A stretch of 64,000 bases of DNA from Saccharothrix saharensis (GTDB lineage: Bacteria; Actinomycetota; Actinomycetes; Mycobacteriales; Pseudonocardiaceae), in the NCBI RefSeq assembly GCF_006716745.1, contig NZ_VFPP01000001.1:4526001-4590000 (forward strand), given 5' to 3'. This document shows positions 44,556 through 53,118 of this stretch, piece after piece; position 1 is the stretch's first letter, and the number at the start of each line of letters is the position of its first letter. A model generated the notes under the pieces. The model made no database searches and was not told the origin of the DNA. It was given only the letters and a program-made list of their open reading frames with translations. The position numbers were made by a program, and so were the translations under genes.

Positions 44556-46360
44556 CGACGCACCCGACCGCCGAAGTGCCCGACCCGCTGTTCGCCGACG
44601 CCGAGGCCGAAGCCCGCTGGCGGGCCCGCTTCACGGCCCCGCGCGTGAGCCTGCCCGGGTGGGCCGACGACGCGCCCGACCGCAGCCTGTACCTGTCGAA
44701 CTCCAGCGGCGTGTGGGAGATCTACGCCTGGGACCGGGCGAGCGACACGCACCGCAAGGTCACCGACCGCCCGAACGGCACGTCGCACGGCGCGCTCAGC
44801 CCGGACGGCGCGACGATCTGGTGGTTCGCCGACACCGACGGCGACGAGTTCGGCACGTGGGTCAGCGAGCCGTTCCACCCCGGCGGCGACCCGAAGCCCG
44901 CCGTGGACGGCGTGCAGGCGGGTTACCCGGCCGGGTTGGAGATCGGGCACCGGGTGGTGGCGGTCGGCACGTCCACCGACGACGGCACCACGGTGTACGT
45001 CGCGCGGGACGGCGGTCCGGCCGAGGTGGTCTACGCGCACGAGAACGACGGCGGCGTGTCGGCGTTGTCGAAGGACGAGACGCTGGTGGTGCTGTCCCAC
45101 TCCGAGCACGGCGACAACCGGCACGCGGCGCTGCGCGTCATCACCCCGTCGGGTGACAAGGTGGCGGAGAAGTGGGACGGGCCGGGCAAGGGGTTGGACG
45201 CGATCGCGTTCAGCCCGGTGCGCGGCGACAACCGGCTGCTGGTCGGGCACGAGCGGCGCGGCAAGGACGAGCTGCTGATCTGGGACGTCGCGGCGGACAC
45301 CGAGACCGAGGTCGTGGTCGACCTGCCGGGTGAGATCAGCGCCGACTGGTACCCGGACGCGAAGTCGCTGCTGGTCGTGCACACGTTCCAGGCGCGCAAC
45401 ACCCTGCACCGCTACGACCTGGAGACCGGGGTGCTGCACGCGCTGGACACCCCGCACGGGTCGGTGGGCGGCGCGAGCGTGCGGCCGGACGGCGCGGTGG
45501 AGTACTCGTGGTCGTCGGCGGCGCGGCCGGGTGTGGTGCGGGTGCTGGACGTCGACGGGGACGAGCGGGTGCTGCTGGCGCCGGCCGGGCACGAGGCTCC
45601 GCCGTCGGTGGACCTGACCGACGTGTTCGTGGGTGACGTGCACGCGCTGGTGGCGCGGCCGGCCGGTGCGCCCGACGGGCCGCTGCCGACGGTGTTCCAC
45701 CTGCACGGCGGGCCGCACTCGGCCGACGAGGACCGGTTCTCCGCGTACCGGGCGGTGTGGCTGGACGCCGGGTACGCGGTGGTGCACGTGAACTACCGGG
45801 GGTCCACCGGGTACGGGTCGAAGTGGCGTGACGCGATCGAGGGCCGGCCCGGGTTGACCGAGCTGGAGGACGTGGCGGCGGTGCACGACTGGGCCGTCGG
45901 GTCCGGGTTCGCCGACCCGGCGAAGTGCGTGGTCAACGGCGCGTCGTGGGGCGGGTACCTGTCGCTGCTGGCGCTGGGCACGCAGCCGGAGCGGTGGGCG
46001 GCCGGTGTCGCGGGCGTGCCGGTGGCCGACTACCTGGCCGCGTACGAGGACGAGATGGAGCCGCTGCGGGCGTTCGACCGGGCGCTGTTCGGCGGGTCGC
46101 CGGAGGAGCTGCCCGACCGGTACCGCGAGTGCTCGCCGTTGACGTACGTGGACGCGGTGCGCGCGCCGGTGCTGGTGCTGGCGGGCGAGAACGACCCGCG
46201 CTGCCCGATCCGGCAGATCGACAACTACCTGGACCGGCTGGCGGCGCGGGGTGCGGCGTACGAGGTGTACCGGTACGACGCGGGGCACGGTTCGCTCGTG
46301 GTGGCGGAGACGATCCGGCAGACGGCGGCGGAGGTCGCGTTCGTGCGGCGCGTGCTCTGA
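44552..46360 (+). CDS. S9 family prolyl oligopeptidase/acylaminoacyl peptidase
   Basis: 602 residues, GTG start. The N-terminal beta-propeller (about 40-350) has repeated blades such as SGVWEIYAWDRASD and GALSPDGATIWWF. The C-terminal alpha/beta hydrolase has LHGGPHSADED (about 390), catalytic Ser in VNGASWGGYLSLL (about 466), Asp in LAGENDPRCPI (about 546) and His in YDAGHGS (about 580). It trims small peptides in the cytoplasm; no signal peptide. Confidence 0.93.
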   Translation: MTTHPTAEVPDPLFADAEAEARWRARFTAPRVSLPGWADDAPDRSLYLSNSSGVWEIYAWDRASDTHRKVTDRPNGTSHGALSPDGATIWWFADTDGDEFGTWVSEPFHPGGDPKPAVDGVQAGYPAGLEIGHRVVAVGTSTDDGTTVYVARDGGPAEVVYAHENDGGVSALSKDETLVVLSHSEHGDNRHAALRVITPSGDKVAEKWDGPGKGLDAIAFSPVRGDNRLLVGHERRGKDELLIWDVAADTETEVVVDLPGEISADWYPDAKSLLVVHTFQARNTLHRYDLETGVLHALDTPHGSVGGASVRPDGAVEYSWSSAARPGVVRVLDVDGDERVLLAPAGHEAPPSVDLTDVFVGDVHALVARPAGAPDGPLPTVFHLHGGPHSADEDRFSAYRAVWLDAGYAVVHVNYRGSTGYGSKWRDAIEGRPGLTELEDVAAVHDWAVGSGFADPAKCVVNGASWGGYLSLLALGTQPERWAAGVAGVPVADYLAAYEDEMEPLRAFDRALFGGSPEELPDRYRECSPLTYVDAVRAPVLVLAGENDPRCPIRQIDNYLDRLAARGAAYEVYRYDAGHGSLVVAETIRQTAAEVAFVRRVL

Positions 46361-46411
46361 CGTTCGCACGGCGCGTGCTCTGAGCGGACCCGTTCACCGA
46401 ACGACGACGAG

Positions 46412-46438
46412 CAGGGGTCCCCGCCCGGGGGACCCCTG
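46412..46438 (+). terminator. Terminator after the S9 peptidase gene
   Basis: CAGGGGTCCCC and GGGGACCCCTG are perfect 11-bp arms around a short loop, followed by TTCTT. It lies between the convergent S9 and dps genes. Confidence 0.85.
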
Positions 46439-46508
46439 TTCTTCACTTTACCGGTGGGGTCCGACATTTTCGGGGCCGCCGGATGTCCGGCGGCTCCCGA
46501 AGGTCGGG

Positions 46509-46994
46509 TCAGGCCTGCTGGGCCTGCCACATCCAGTGGGCCTGCTCCAGGTTCTTCGTGATCTCGATCAGCAGGTCCTGGGTGACCAGGTCGGACTTGT
46601 CGGTCTCGTCGATGCGGTCGCGCAGCCGGCCGATCAGCTCGCCCAGCGCGGTCACGACGGCGGTGACGACCTGGTCCTCCTTCAGCCAGCCGCCGGGGAA
46701 GTCCGGCACGCCCGAGCCCGCGGCGACCGTCTTGGCCTTGCCGTCGGGCGAGATGCCGAGCGCGGCGGCCCGTTCGGCCACCTCGTCGGTGTACGTGCGG
46801 GCGGTCGTGACCAGTTCGTCGAGCTGGAGGTGGACGCTGCGGAAGTTCTTGCCGACCACGTTCCAGTGCGCCTGCTTGGCCACCAGGGACAGGTCGACCA
46901 AGTCCACCAGGGTGGCCTGGAGCACCGCCCCGACCGACGCCTTGTCCGCGTCGGACAGGGGGCTGGTGATCGGAGACTTCTGAGGCTTGCTCAT
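46509..46994 (-). CDS. dps: Dps-family ferritin-like protein
   Basis: 161 residues. The ferroxidase site of Dps is seen: KQAHWNVVGKNFRSVHLQLDEL (about 40-61) with His, and the Asp/Glu in [43 protein letters not shown] is the opening helix. It protects DNA by oxidising Fe2+ with hydrogen peroxide. It is followed upstream by ohr on the same strand with 14 bases between, so they may be cotranscribed. Confidence 0.93.
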   Translation of the reverse strand: MSKPQKSPITSPLSDADKASVGAVLQATLVDLVDLSLVAKQAHWNVVGKNFRSVHLQLDELVTTARTYTDEVAERAAALGISPDGKAKTVAAGSGVPDFPGGWLKEDQVVTAVVTALGELIGRLRDRIDETDKSDLVTQDLLIEITKNLEQAHWMWQAQQA

Positions 46995-47008
46995 GGGTCT
47001 GACGCCTC

Positions 47009-47431
47009 CTAAACGGTGGTCGTGACAGCCACGTCGATGTTGCCTCGCGTGGCGTTGGAGTAGGGGCAGATCCGGTGCGCGGCGGCCGCCAGTCGCTCGG
47101 CCACGTCGTGCTCGACGCCCGGGATGTGCGCCGCCAGCCGCACCGCGAGCTGGAAGCCGCCGCCGCCGTCGGCGCCGAGGTCGACCTTCGCCGTCACCGA
47201 CGTCTCGCCGATCTTGACCTTGGCCTGACGTGCGGCGACCTTGAGCGCGCTGTGGAAGCACGCCGCGTACCCCGCCGCGAACAGCTGCTCCGGGTTGGTC
47301 CGGTCGCCGCCGGGGCCGCCCAGCTCCTTGGGCGTGGAGAGCTGCTCGTCGATCACGCCGTCGGAGGAGCGGACCTCCCCGTTGCGGCCGTCCCCGACGG
47401 CGATGGCTTCCGCGGTGTAGAGCACCTGCAT
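47009..47431 (-). CDS. ohr: Organic hydroperoxide resistance protein Ohr
   Basis: 140 residues. The two reactive Cys are in AGYAACFHSALKVAAR (Cys about 59) and HRICPYSNATRGNIDV (Cys about 124); NPEQLFAAGYAACF is the Ohr signature. It reduces lipid and organic peroxides using dihydrolipoyl donors. ATG 47431 follows a GGAGAG site. No OhrR regulator is adjacent, though a MarR gene lies 2 kb away. Confidence 0.95.
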   Translation of the reverse strand: MQVLYTAEAIAVGDGRNGEVRSSDGVIDEQLSTPKELGGPGGDRTNPEQLFAAGYAACFHSALKVAARQAKVKIGETSVTAKVDLGADGGGGFQLAVRLAAHIPGVEHDVAERLAAAAHRICPYSNATRGNIDVAVTTTV

Positions 47432-47545
47432 CTTCAACGCTCTCCTTCGAGCTGGTGAACGGGCCCTTCGATCAGCCCAACACCCGGCCGAAGCCGAACC
47501 ACACCCGGTCGTGCGGCAGCTCACGCCCCACCAACACTTACCCGC

Positions 47546-48106
47546 TCAGCGGGACCTCGACACGGCGAACTCGGCCACCTGTCGCCCGATCGTGCGGAGT
47601 TGGTCGGCCACCGACGGCACCGTGCAGCCACCCTCCAGGTCGAACTCGACCTCGCCCGAGTTCACCGCCGCGCCCAACGGCGTGGGCCAGCCGCGCAACG
47701 CGTGCACGATGGAGCGCAACGCGGTCAGCGTGGTCACCGACGCCTGCCAGCCCCGGGCCGTGGCCACGCAGCCGACCGCGCGGCCGTCCAGGTAGGGACG
47801 CGCGTCGCCGCGCAGGTCCTCGACGTAGTCCAGGGCGTTCTTCACCAGGCCGGACACCGTGCCGTGGTAGCCGGGCGAGACGAGCACCACGCCGTCCGCG
47901 CCGCGCAGCGCCTCGACCAGCCGGTGGGCGTTCTCGGTGCGCTCGGGGATGGCGGGGTCGTAGAACGGCAGCACCAGGTCGGGCCCGGAGACCTCGACCA
48001 CCTTCGCGCCCGCGTCCGCGGCGCCCTCCAGGGCGATCCTCATCGCCCGCTCGGACTGCGAGTTGGGGCGCAGGGACCCGCCGATGCCCACCACGGTGAC
48101 CGTCAT
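47546..48106 (-). CDS. NADPH-dependent FMN reductase
   Basis: 186 residues of flavodoxin-like fold. GIGGSLRPNSQSERAMRIAL (7-26) binds FMN phosphate, and VSPGYHGTVSGLVKNALDYV (about 77-96) is the family signature. It may supply reduced flavin or reduce quinones. The ATG at 48106 starts at the true N-terminus (MTVTVVGIGGSL); a start 18 bases upstream is unnecessary. Divergent from the HSL-type hydrolase with a palindrome in between. Confidence 0.9.
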   Translation of the reverse strand: MTVTVVGIGGSLRPNSQSERAMRIALEGAADAGAKVVEVSGPDLVLPFYDPAIPERTENAHRLVEALRGADGVVLVSPGYHGTVSGLVKNALDYVEDLRGDARPYLDGRAVGCVATARGWQASVTTLTALRSIVHALRGWPTPLGAAVNSGEVEFDLEGGCTVPSVADQLRTIGRQVAEFAVSRSR

Positions 48107-48122
48107 GGTGTCCGATCCTGCC

Positions 48123-48142
48123 ACCTCCAGCTAAATGGAGGT
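48123..48142. promoter_or_regulatory. 20-bp palindrome between divergent FMN reductase and HSL genes
   Basis: ACCTCCA and TGGAGGT are perfect 7-bp arms around GCTAAA, 17 bases upstream of the FMN reductase start and 44 bases before the HSL start. A shared operator for the divergent genes is likely; the binding protein is unknown. Confidence 0.5.
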
Positions 48143-48186
48143 CCAGTCGCTCGTGCAGACCCCTACCGACGAGTAACATACGTCTC

Positions 48187-49254
48187 ATGTCGAAGCTCGC
48201 CGAGTCGATCCCTCCCGCTGTCCTGGCCGGTGCCCTGCGCTTCGCGTTCGGCCTGCCCGCGCCGCTGCGCCGGCTGATCTCGGGCCGTCCCATCACGGTG
48301 GACGGCCAGCGGCTCCACCCCGAAGCCCAGCTGCTGCTGCGGTTGCAGCAGCTCAGCGGTGAGGACTGGCGCACGACCACGCCCGCCGCCAACCGCCTGG
48401 CCCTGACCCGCAGCAGCACGCTGGTCGGCGGCCCGGTCATCGGCGGCGTCGCGGTCCGCCCGCTGTCGCTGGACGGCGTCGGCGCGCGGTTCTACGAGCC
48501 GACCGGGCTGGCCGCGGGCTCGCCGCTGCTGGTCTTCTACCACGGCGGCGGGTGGGTCAGCGGCGACCTGGACAGCCACGACAACCTGTGCCGGTTCCTG
48601 GCCGTGCAGGGCGGGGTGCGGGTGCTGTCGGCGGACTACCGGCTCGCGCCGGAACACCCGTTCCCGGCCGCCGCGGACGACGCGCGGACCGCGTTCGAGT
48701 ACGCCGTCGCGCACGCCGGGGAGCTGCGGATCGACCCGCGGCGCATCGCGCTGGGCGGTGACAGCGCGGGCGGGAACCTGGCGGCGGTGACCGCGCTGCA
48801 CGCGGGCGGGGTGAAGCCGGTGTTCCTGCTGCTGTTCTACCCGGCGGTGGACGCGTCCGTGCGGCGGCGGTCGCGGGAGCTGTTCGGCAAGGGGTTCTTC
48901 CTCACCGACGAGAAGATGGACTGGTTCCTGGACCACTACGCGCCGTCCCGCGAGACGCACACCGACCCGCGGCTGTCGGTGCTGCTGGCGGAGGACCTGA
49001 GCGGGATGCCGCCGACGTACGTGGCGACGGCCGGGTTCGACCCGCTGCGGGACGAGGGCGAGGCGTTCGCGGAGAAGCTCGCGGAGCAGGGCGTGCCCGT
49101 GGTGCTGCGTCGGCACGAGGGGCTGTTCCACGGTTACGCGAACATCCTCGGTGTCGGCGGCGTGTTCCGGGAGGCGGTGGCGGAGGCGGTGGGGTCGCTG
49201 CGCACCGGGTTGGCGCTGGCGAACACCCGGCAGGACATCCCCGAAACGGCCTGA
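48187..49254 (+). CDS. HSL-family alpha/beta hydrolase (esterase/lipase)
   Basis: 355 residues. HGGGW oxyanion motif at 118-122 (VFYHGGGWVSGDLDSHD), catalytic Ser in LGGDSAGGNLAA (about 197), Asp in TAGFDPLRDEGE (about 283) and His in LFHGYANI (about 312). Family IV hormone-sensitive lipase group, acting on short acyl esters. Convergent with the MarR gene. Confidence 0.92.
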   Translation: MSKLAESIPPAVLAGALRFAFGLPAPLRRLISGRPITVDGQRLHPEAQLLLRLQQLSGEDWRTTTPAANRLALTRSSTLVGGPVIGGVAVRPLSLDGVGARFYEPTGLAAGSPLLVFYHGGGWVSGDLDSHDNLCRFLAVQGGVRVLSADYRLAPEHPFPAAADDARTAFEYAVAHAGELRIDPRRIALGGDSAGGNLAAVTALHAGGVKPVFLLLFYPAVDASVRRRSRELFGKGFFLTDEKMDWFLDHYAPSRETHTDPRLSVLLAEDLSGMPPTYVATAGFDPLRDEGEAFAEKLAEQGVPVVLRRHEGLFHGYANILGVGGVFREAVAEAVGSLRTGLALANTRQDIPETA

Positions 49255-49273
49255 CCTCACGGGCCGCGTGGGC

Positions 49274-49819
49274 TCAGTGCCGCGGGTCTGCGGGTGGCGG
49301 GGGTGGTGGTGGGCCGGTCAGGACGTCGTCCATGGTGGCGCGCAGGTCGTGGAGGAAGCCCTCGAAGTCGGCCAGTCGACGGGGTTCCTGGTGGGCGACC
49401 AGGGCTTGCAGGTGGTGGTTGAGGGGGCCGAAGAACTCGCGGGCCGGTTGTTCGATGGTCGGGCTGCTGCGCAGCGTCACGAGGCGGCGGTCGGGGTGTT
49501 CGCGGGTCCGGGTGATGTGGCCCAGGGATTCCAGGCGGTTCAGCAGGTTCGTGGTGGCGCCCGTGGTCAGGCCCAGGCGTTCGCTGAGGCGGGTCGGGGA
49601 GAGCGGGGCGCCCCGGTCCTCCGCGTACAGGATCTCGACCAGGGCGGTGGCGTCGGTCGAGTGCAGGCCCAGCCACGCGGCGAAGCGGGCGGTGAAGTCG
49701 GTGTAGAGGGCGCCGAAGGCGCGCAGGCCGTCGAGGAGGCGCGCGGTTCGGGCGGCGAGGTCGGCCGGCGGTGGGTAGTCGGCCGGGCGTTCGTCGTCCA
49801 CCTGCTGGTCCACGGTCAC
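49274..49819 (-). CDS. MarR-family transcriptional regulator
   Basis: 181 residues. A winged HTH at about 55-115 (LYAEDRGAPLSPTRLSERLG, TGATTNLLNRLESLGHI, DRRLVTLRS) with dimerising helices at both ends. Divergent from the P450 gene, and the perfect palindrome in the gap (49894-49916) is its probable operator, so P450 expression is likely under its control. MarR proteins typically release DNA on binding phenolics or on oxidation. Confidence 0.9.
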   Translation of the reverse strand: MTVDQQVDDERPADYPPPADLAARTARLLDGLRAFGALYTDFTARFAAWLGLHSTDATALVEILYAEDRGAPLSPTRLSERLGLTTGATTNLLNRLESLGHITRTREHPDRRLVTLRSSPTIEQPAREFFGPLNHHLQALVAHQEPRRLADFEGFLHDLRATMDDVLTGPPPPPPPADPRH

Positions 49820-49871
49820 CGCCGTTCGTTCCGGTGCGGCGCGCCCGGTTGTCGGGTGAGCGCGCGGTGTG

Positions 49872-49901
49872 TTGACAACCTACCCGCGACCTGAATAGCT
49901 T
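49872..49901 (+). promoter_or_regulatory. P450 promoter
   Basis: TTGACA (49872-49877) with TAGCTT at 49896-49901, 18 bases apart. The -10 box lies inside the MarR-type operator, so repressor binding would block RNA polymerase. Confidence 0.6.
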
Positions 49902-49916
49902 CACGGTGAAGCTATT
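49894..49916. promoter_or_regulatory. Perfect 23-bp MarR-type operator
   Basis: AATAGCTTCAC and GTGAAGCTATT are perfect 11-bp arms around one G. A further half-site GTGAAGCT follows at 49922-49929. The spacing and overlap with the promoter are those of a MarR repressor site. Confidence 0.75.
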
Positions 49917-49938
49917 TCATGGTGAAGCTGGGGGTGAC

Positions 49939-51051
49939 GTGGTGGAGGCACCGCATGTCGGGGTCGATCCGTTCGGCCCGACGGCTCGGGGGATCGACGA
50001 ACGGGACGGCACCGGGGACGCGCTGCGGGCGGCCGGGCCGGTCGTGCAGGTGGACGCGCCGGCCGGCGGTCGGGTGTGGATCGTCACCGACGAAGACCTC
50101 GCCCGGCAGGTGCTCGGTGATCCGCGGATCGTCAAGGACCCGGCGTTGGCGCCCCCGAGCTGGGACCGGCGGACCGCCGGCCTGGAGCGGACCGCGGCCG
50201 AGCAGCCGTCGTTGACCACCCTCGACGGGCCGGAGCACGCACGGCTGCGGCGGGCGCACGTGCCGCTGCTGACCGGCAAGCGCATCCGCGGGCAGTCCGA
50301 ACGGGTCCACGCGCTCGCCCGCGAGCTGCTGCACGGGTCACCGCCGGAGGTCGACCTGGCGGCCGACTTCACCACCCGCTACCCGATCACCGTGCTGCTG
50401 GACCTGCCCGGGGTGCCGCTCGACCACGTCGACCGGGCCGCGGCGGCGTGCCGGCTGATGTTCGGCGCCGACCCGGCGGACCAGGGCGCCGCCATCGCCG
50501 CCCTCGTGGAGCTGGGCGCGGCGGGCCGGGGTGGGCTGTCCGACGAGTTGCGCGAGCGCGTGCCACCGGGGACGACCGCGGACGAGGTGAACTACCACCT
50601 GTTCGCGTTGATCTTCGCCGGGCAGCTCACCACCGACGCCTCGCTGGGGTTCGTGCTCGCCCGCGCCCTCGTGGACCGCGAAACCCCCGTGGACGAGCTG
50701 GTCCGGCAGAGCCTGCGCAGCCACCCGCCCGCGCCGTTCACGCTCTGGCGCTTCACCGCCACCGAGGTCGAGGTGGGCGGCGTGCGGCTGCCCGCGCGGG
50801 CCCCCGTGCTGGTCGACATCGAGACCGTCAACGCCCACGCGCACGGTCCCGACCTGGCCTTCGGGGCCGGGCCGCACTTCTGCGTCGGGGCACGGCTCGC
50901 CCAGCTGGAACTGCGCGCGGCCGTCACCGTGCTGCGCGCCGACTTCCCGGACGCCCGCCTCGCGATCCCCTACGCCGACCTGCGGCAGCACGGCATCGGC
51001 GGCATCCAGGGTCGGCGGCTGACCGCGCTGCCCGTCCGGCTGCACGGCTGA
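49939..51051 (+). CDS. Cytochrome P450 with shortened meander region
   Basis: 370 residues. Haem Cys in FGAGPHFCVGARLAQLE, K-helix ExxR in VDELVRQSL. Two unusual points: the I-helix reads FAGQLTTDAS, where the acidic residue before the catalytic Thr is Leu, and only about 14 residues separate DIETVNAHAHG from LAFGAGP, where P450s normally carry a longer meander (about 12-15 residues missing). The start is taken at GTG 49939 because starts upstream (GTG 49906) would put the operator in the coding region; a run of G provides a ribosome site. Expression is probably controlled by the divergent MarR. Substrate unknown. Confidence 0.85.
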   Translation: MVEAPHVGVDPFGPTARGIDERDGTGDALRAAGPVVQVDAPAGGRVWIVTDEDLARQVLGDPRIVKDPALAPPSWDRRTAGLERTAAEQPSLTTLDGPEHARLRRAHVPLLTGKRIRGQSERVHALARELLHGSPPEVDLAADFTTRYPITVLLDLPGVPLDHVDRAAAACRLMFGADPADQGAAIAALVELGAAGRGGLSDELRERVPPGTTADEVNYHLFALIFAGQLTTDASLGFVLARALVDRETPVDELVRQSLRSHPPAPFTLWRFTATEVEVGGVRLPARAPVLVDIETVNAHAHGPDLAFGAGPHFCVGARLAQLELRAAVTVLRADFPDARLAIPYADLRQHGIGGIQGRRLTALPVRLHG

Positions 51052-51074
51052 CCGGCACCGCGACCGACGGCAAG

Positions 51075-51108
51075 GCAGGGCCGCCCGTGAGGACTCGGGC
51101 GGCCCTGC
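51075..51108. terminator. Terminator between P450 and katA
   Basis: GCAGGGCCGCCCG and CGGGCGGCCCTGC are perfect 13-bp arms around 8 bases. It serves both convergent genes. Confidence 0.88.
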
Positions 51109-51136
51109 GGGAGGTGCACTATCAGGGGTGCACCGG

Positions 51137-52585
51137 TCACTTGCCGAACGCGGCGGCGATCTTGTCGCCCGTTTCCTTGTCGATGTTGCGCCAGTACTCG
51201 AACACGCGCTCCAGCACCGGTTCGGACACGCCGTTGGACGCGTGCGCGATCACGGTCCGCACGAGGCGTTCGCGCTGCGCCTCGTCCATCACCTCGCGGA
51301 TCAGGGTGCCCGCCTGGCCGAAATCGTCGTCCTCCGCGTGCAGCTTGTAAGCCGAACGGGTGACCGCGTCCTCGACCCCGTACGACGACGCCACCTCGCC
51401 GGCCGCCGCCGCGGACGCGTGCGGGCCGCCGTAGGAGTTCGGCGCGTACACCGGGTCGGCGGCGTTGGTGAACCGCATCGCGCCGTCCTTGGCGTAGGAG
51501 TGGACCGGCGATTTCGGCCGGTTCACCGGCAGCTCGTGGTAGTTCGCGCCGATGCGGTACCGGTGGGCGTCGGGGTAGGCGAAGATCCGGCCGATCAGCA
51601 TCCGGTCGGGTGACGTGCCGATGCCCGGCACCAGGTTCGTCGGCTCGAACGCGGCCTGCTCGATCTCGGCGAAGTAGTCCGACGGGTTGCGGTCGAGCAC
51701 CAGCTTCCCCACCTCGACCAGCGGGTAGTCGGCGTGCGGCCACACCTTGGTCAGGTCGAACGGGTTGAAGCGGTAGCCCGCCGCGTCCTCGTAGGGCATG
51801 ACCTGGACGTGCAGCGTCCACGACGGGAACTCGCCGCGTTCGATGGCGTGCCACAGGTCGGCGCGGTGGGCGTCGGCGTCCTCGCCGGCGATCCGGGCCG
51901 CGTCCTCGGAGGTCAGGTTCTCGATGCCCTGGTCGGTCTTGAAGTGGTACTTCACCCAGAAGCGCTCACCGGCGGCGTTCTCCCACAGGTACGTGTGCGA
52001 GCCGTAGCCGTTCTGGTGCCGCCACGTGCGGGGGATGCCCCGGTCGCCCATCAGCCACGTCACCTGGTGCGCGGTCTGCGGCTGCAGCGTCCAGAAGTCC
52101 CACTGCATGTCGTGGTCGCGGCGGCCGGTGTCGGCGCGGCGCTTCTGCGAGCGGATGAAGTCGGGGAACTTGATCGGGTCGCGCAGGAAGAACACCGGGG
52201 TGTTGTTGCCGACGATGTCGTAGTTGCCCTGGGTCGTGTAGAACTTCACCGCGAACCCGCGCGGGTCGCGCCAGGTGTCGGGTGAGCCGAGCTCACCGGC
52301 GACGGTGGAGAAGCGCAGCAGCACCTCGGTCTTCACGCCGGGCTGGAACAGCGCCGCCCTGGTGTAGCGGCTGACGTCCTGGGTCGTCTCGAAGTGGCCG
52401 AACGCGCCGCCGCCCTTGGCGTGCACGACCCGCTCGGGCACCCGTTCGCGGTTGAACTGGGCGTTCTTCTCGATCAGGTAGTGGTCCTGGAGCAGGATCG
52501 GGCCGTTGGCGCCGAGGGTGAGCGAGTGGTCGTCGCTCGCCACCGGGATGCCCGCGTTGTTGGTGGTGTGACGCGCTTCGGTCAC
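51137..52585 (-). CDS. katA: Monofunctional catalase (clade 3, KatA-like)
   Basis: 482 residues. Essential parts: [14 protein letters not shown] with the distal His (about 52), [16 protein letters not shown] (about 88-103), [22 protein letters not shown] (distal Asn, about 125-146), and [17 protein letters not shown] with the haem Tyr (about 330). The 482-residue length is that of small-subunit catalases. The fur gene lies 31 bases upstream on the same strand, as in catR/fur-kat pairs. Confidence 0.95.
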   Translation of the reverse strand: MTEARHTTNNAGIPVASDDHSLTLGANGPILLQDHYLIEKNAQFNRERVPERVVHAKGGGAFGHFETTQDVSRYTRAALFQPGVKTEVLLRFSTVAGELGSPDTWRDPRGFAVKFYTTQGNYDIVGNNTPVFFLRDPIKFPDFIRSQKRRADTGRRDHDMQWDFWTLQPQTAHQVTWLMGDRGIPRTWRHQNGYGSHTYLWENAAGERFWVKYHFKTDQGIENLTSEDAARIAGEDADAHRADLWHAIERGEFPSWTLHVQVMPYEDAAGYRFNPFDLTKVWPHADYPLVEVGKLVLDRNPSDYFAEIEQAAFEPTNLVPGIGTSPDRMLIGRIFAYPDAHRYRIGANYHELPVNRPKSPVHSYAKDGAMRFTNAADPVYAPNSYGGPHASAAAAGEVASSYGVEDAVTRSAYKLHAEDDDFGQAGTLIREVMDEAQRERLVRTVIAHASNGVSEPVLERVFEYWRNIDKETGDKIAAAFGK

Positions 52586-52616
52586 GTGGTCAGCTCCTTC
52601 GCGTGGGGTTCGGCAG

Positions 52617-53033
52617 TCAGGGCCCCTGGCAGTCCGGGCACCGACCCCAGAACAGGACTTCCGCCTCGTCCACGGAGAAGCCGGCCGTGTCGGAGGGTTC
52701 GAGGCAGGGCGCGGCGCCGTGGACGCAGTCGACGTCCTCGGTGCGGCCGCAGACCCGGCACACGAGGTGGTGGTGGTTGTCGCCGGTCCGCGTCTCGTAC
52801 CGCGCCGGGTGCCCGGCGGGTTCGATCCGGCGCAGCAACCCGGTCCGCGCGCACGCGTGCAGCACGTCGTAGACGGCCTGCGTGGACACGGACCCCAACC
52901 GGGCCCGCACGCCCTCGGCGACCGCGTCGGCCGTGGCGTGGGGGTGTTCGGCGAGCCAGTCGAGCACCGCGACGCGCGGGGCGGTGACGCGCAGTCCGGC
53001 GTTCTTGAGCAGCTCGCGGGGTCCTGGGGTCAT
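52617..53033 (-). CDS. Fur-family regulator (CatR/FurA-like)
   Basis: 138 residues. HTH at about 10-75 ([30 protein letters not shown]). Zinc/metal ligands [17 protein letters not shown] and a final CPDC pair. It stands directly before katA, the arrangement of CatR/FurA repressors that respond to peroxide. A 21-bp imperfect palindrome lies just upstream of its start. Likely represses itself and katA. Confidence 0.9.
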   Translation of the reverse strand: MTPGPRELLKNAGLRVTAPRVAVLDWLAEHPHATADAVAEGVRARLGSVSTQAVYDVLHACARTGLLRRIEPAGHPARYETRTGDNHHHLVCRVCGRTEDVDCVHGAAPCLEPSDTAGFSVDEAEVLFWGRCPDCQGP

Positions 53034-53054
53034 GGCTCCACCACTCCATCACGC

Positions 53055-53075
53055 TTTCTGGAACTGGTCAAGAAA
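53055..53075. promoter_or_regulatory. Candidate Fur/CatR operator
   Basis: TTTCTGGAAC-T-GGTCAAGAAA matches itself in reverse at 8 of 10 positions per arm. TTGACC on the minus strand lies inside it, as a -35 box for fur. It begins 22 bases before the fur start. Confidence 0.5.
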
Positions 53076-53118
53076 ACGAACGGTTAAACCTGTTGCCGTC
53101 CCGAGTGAAGATGAGCGG

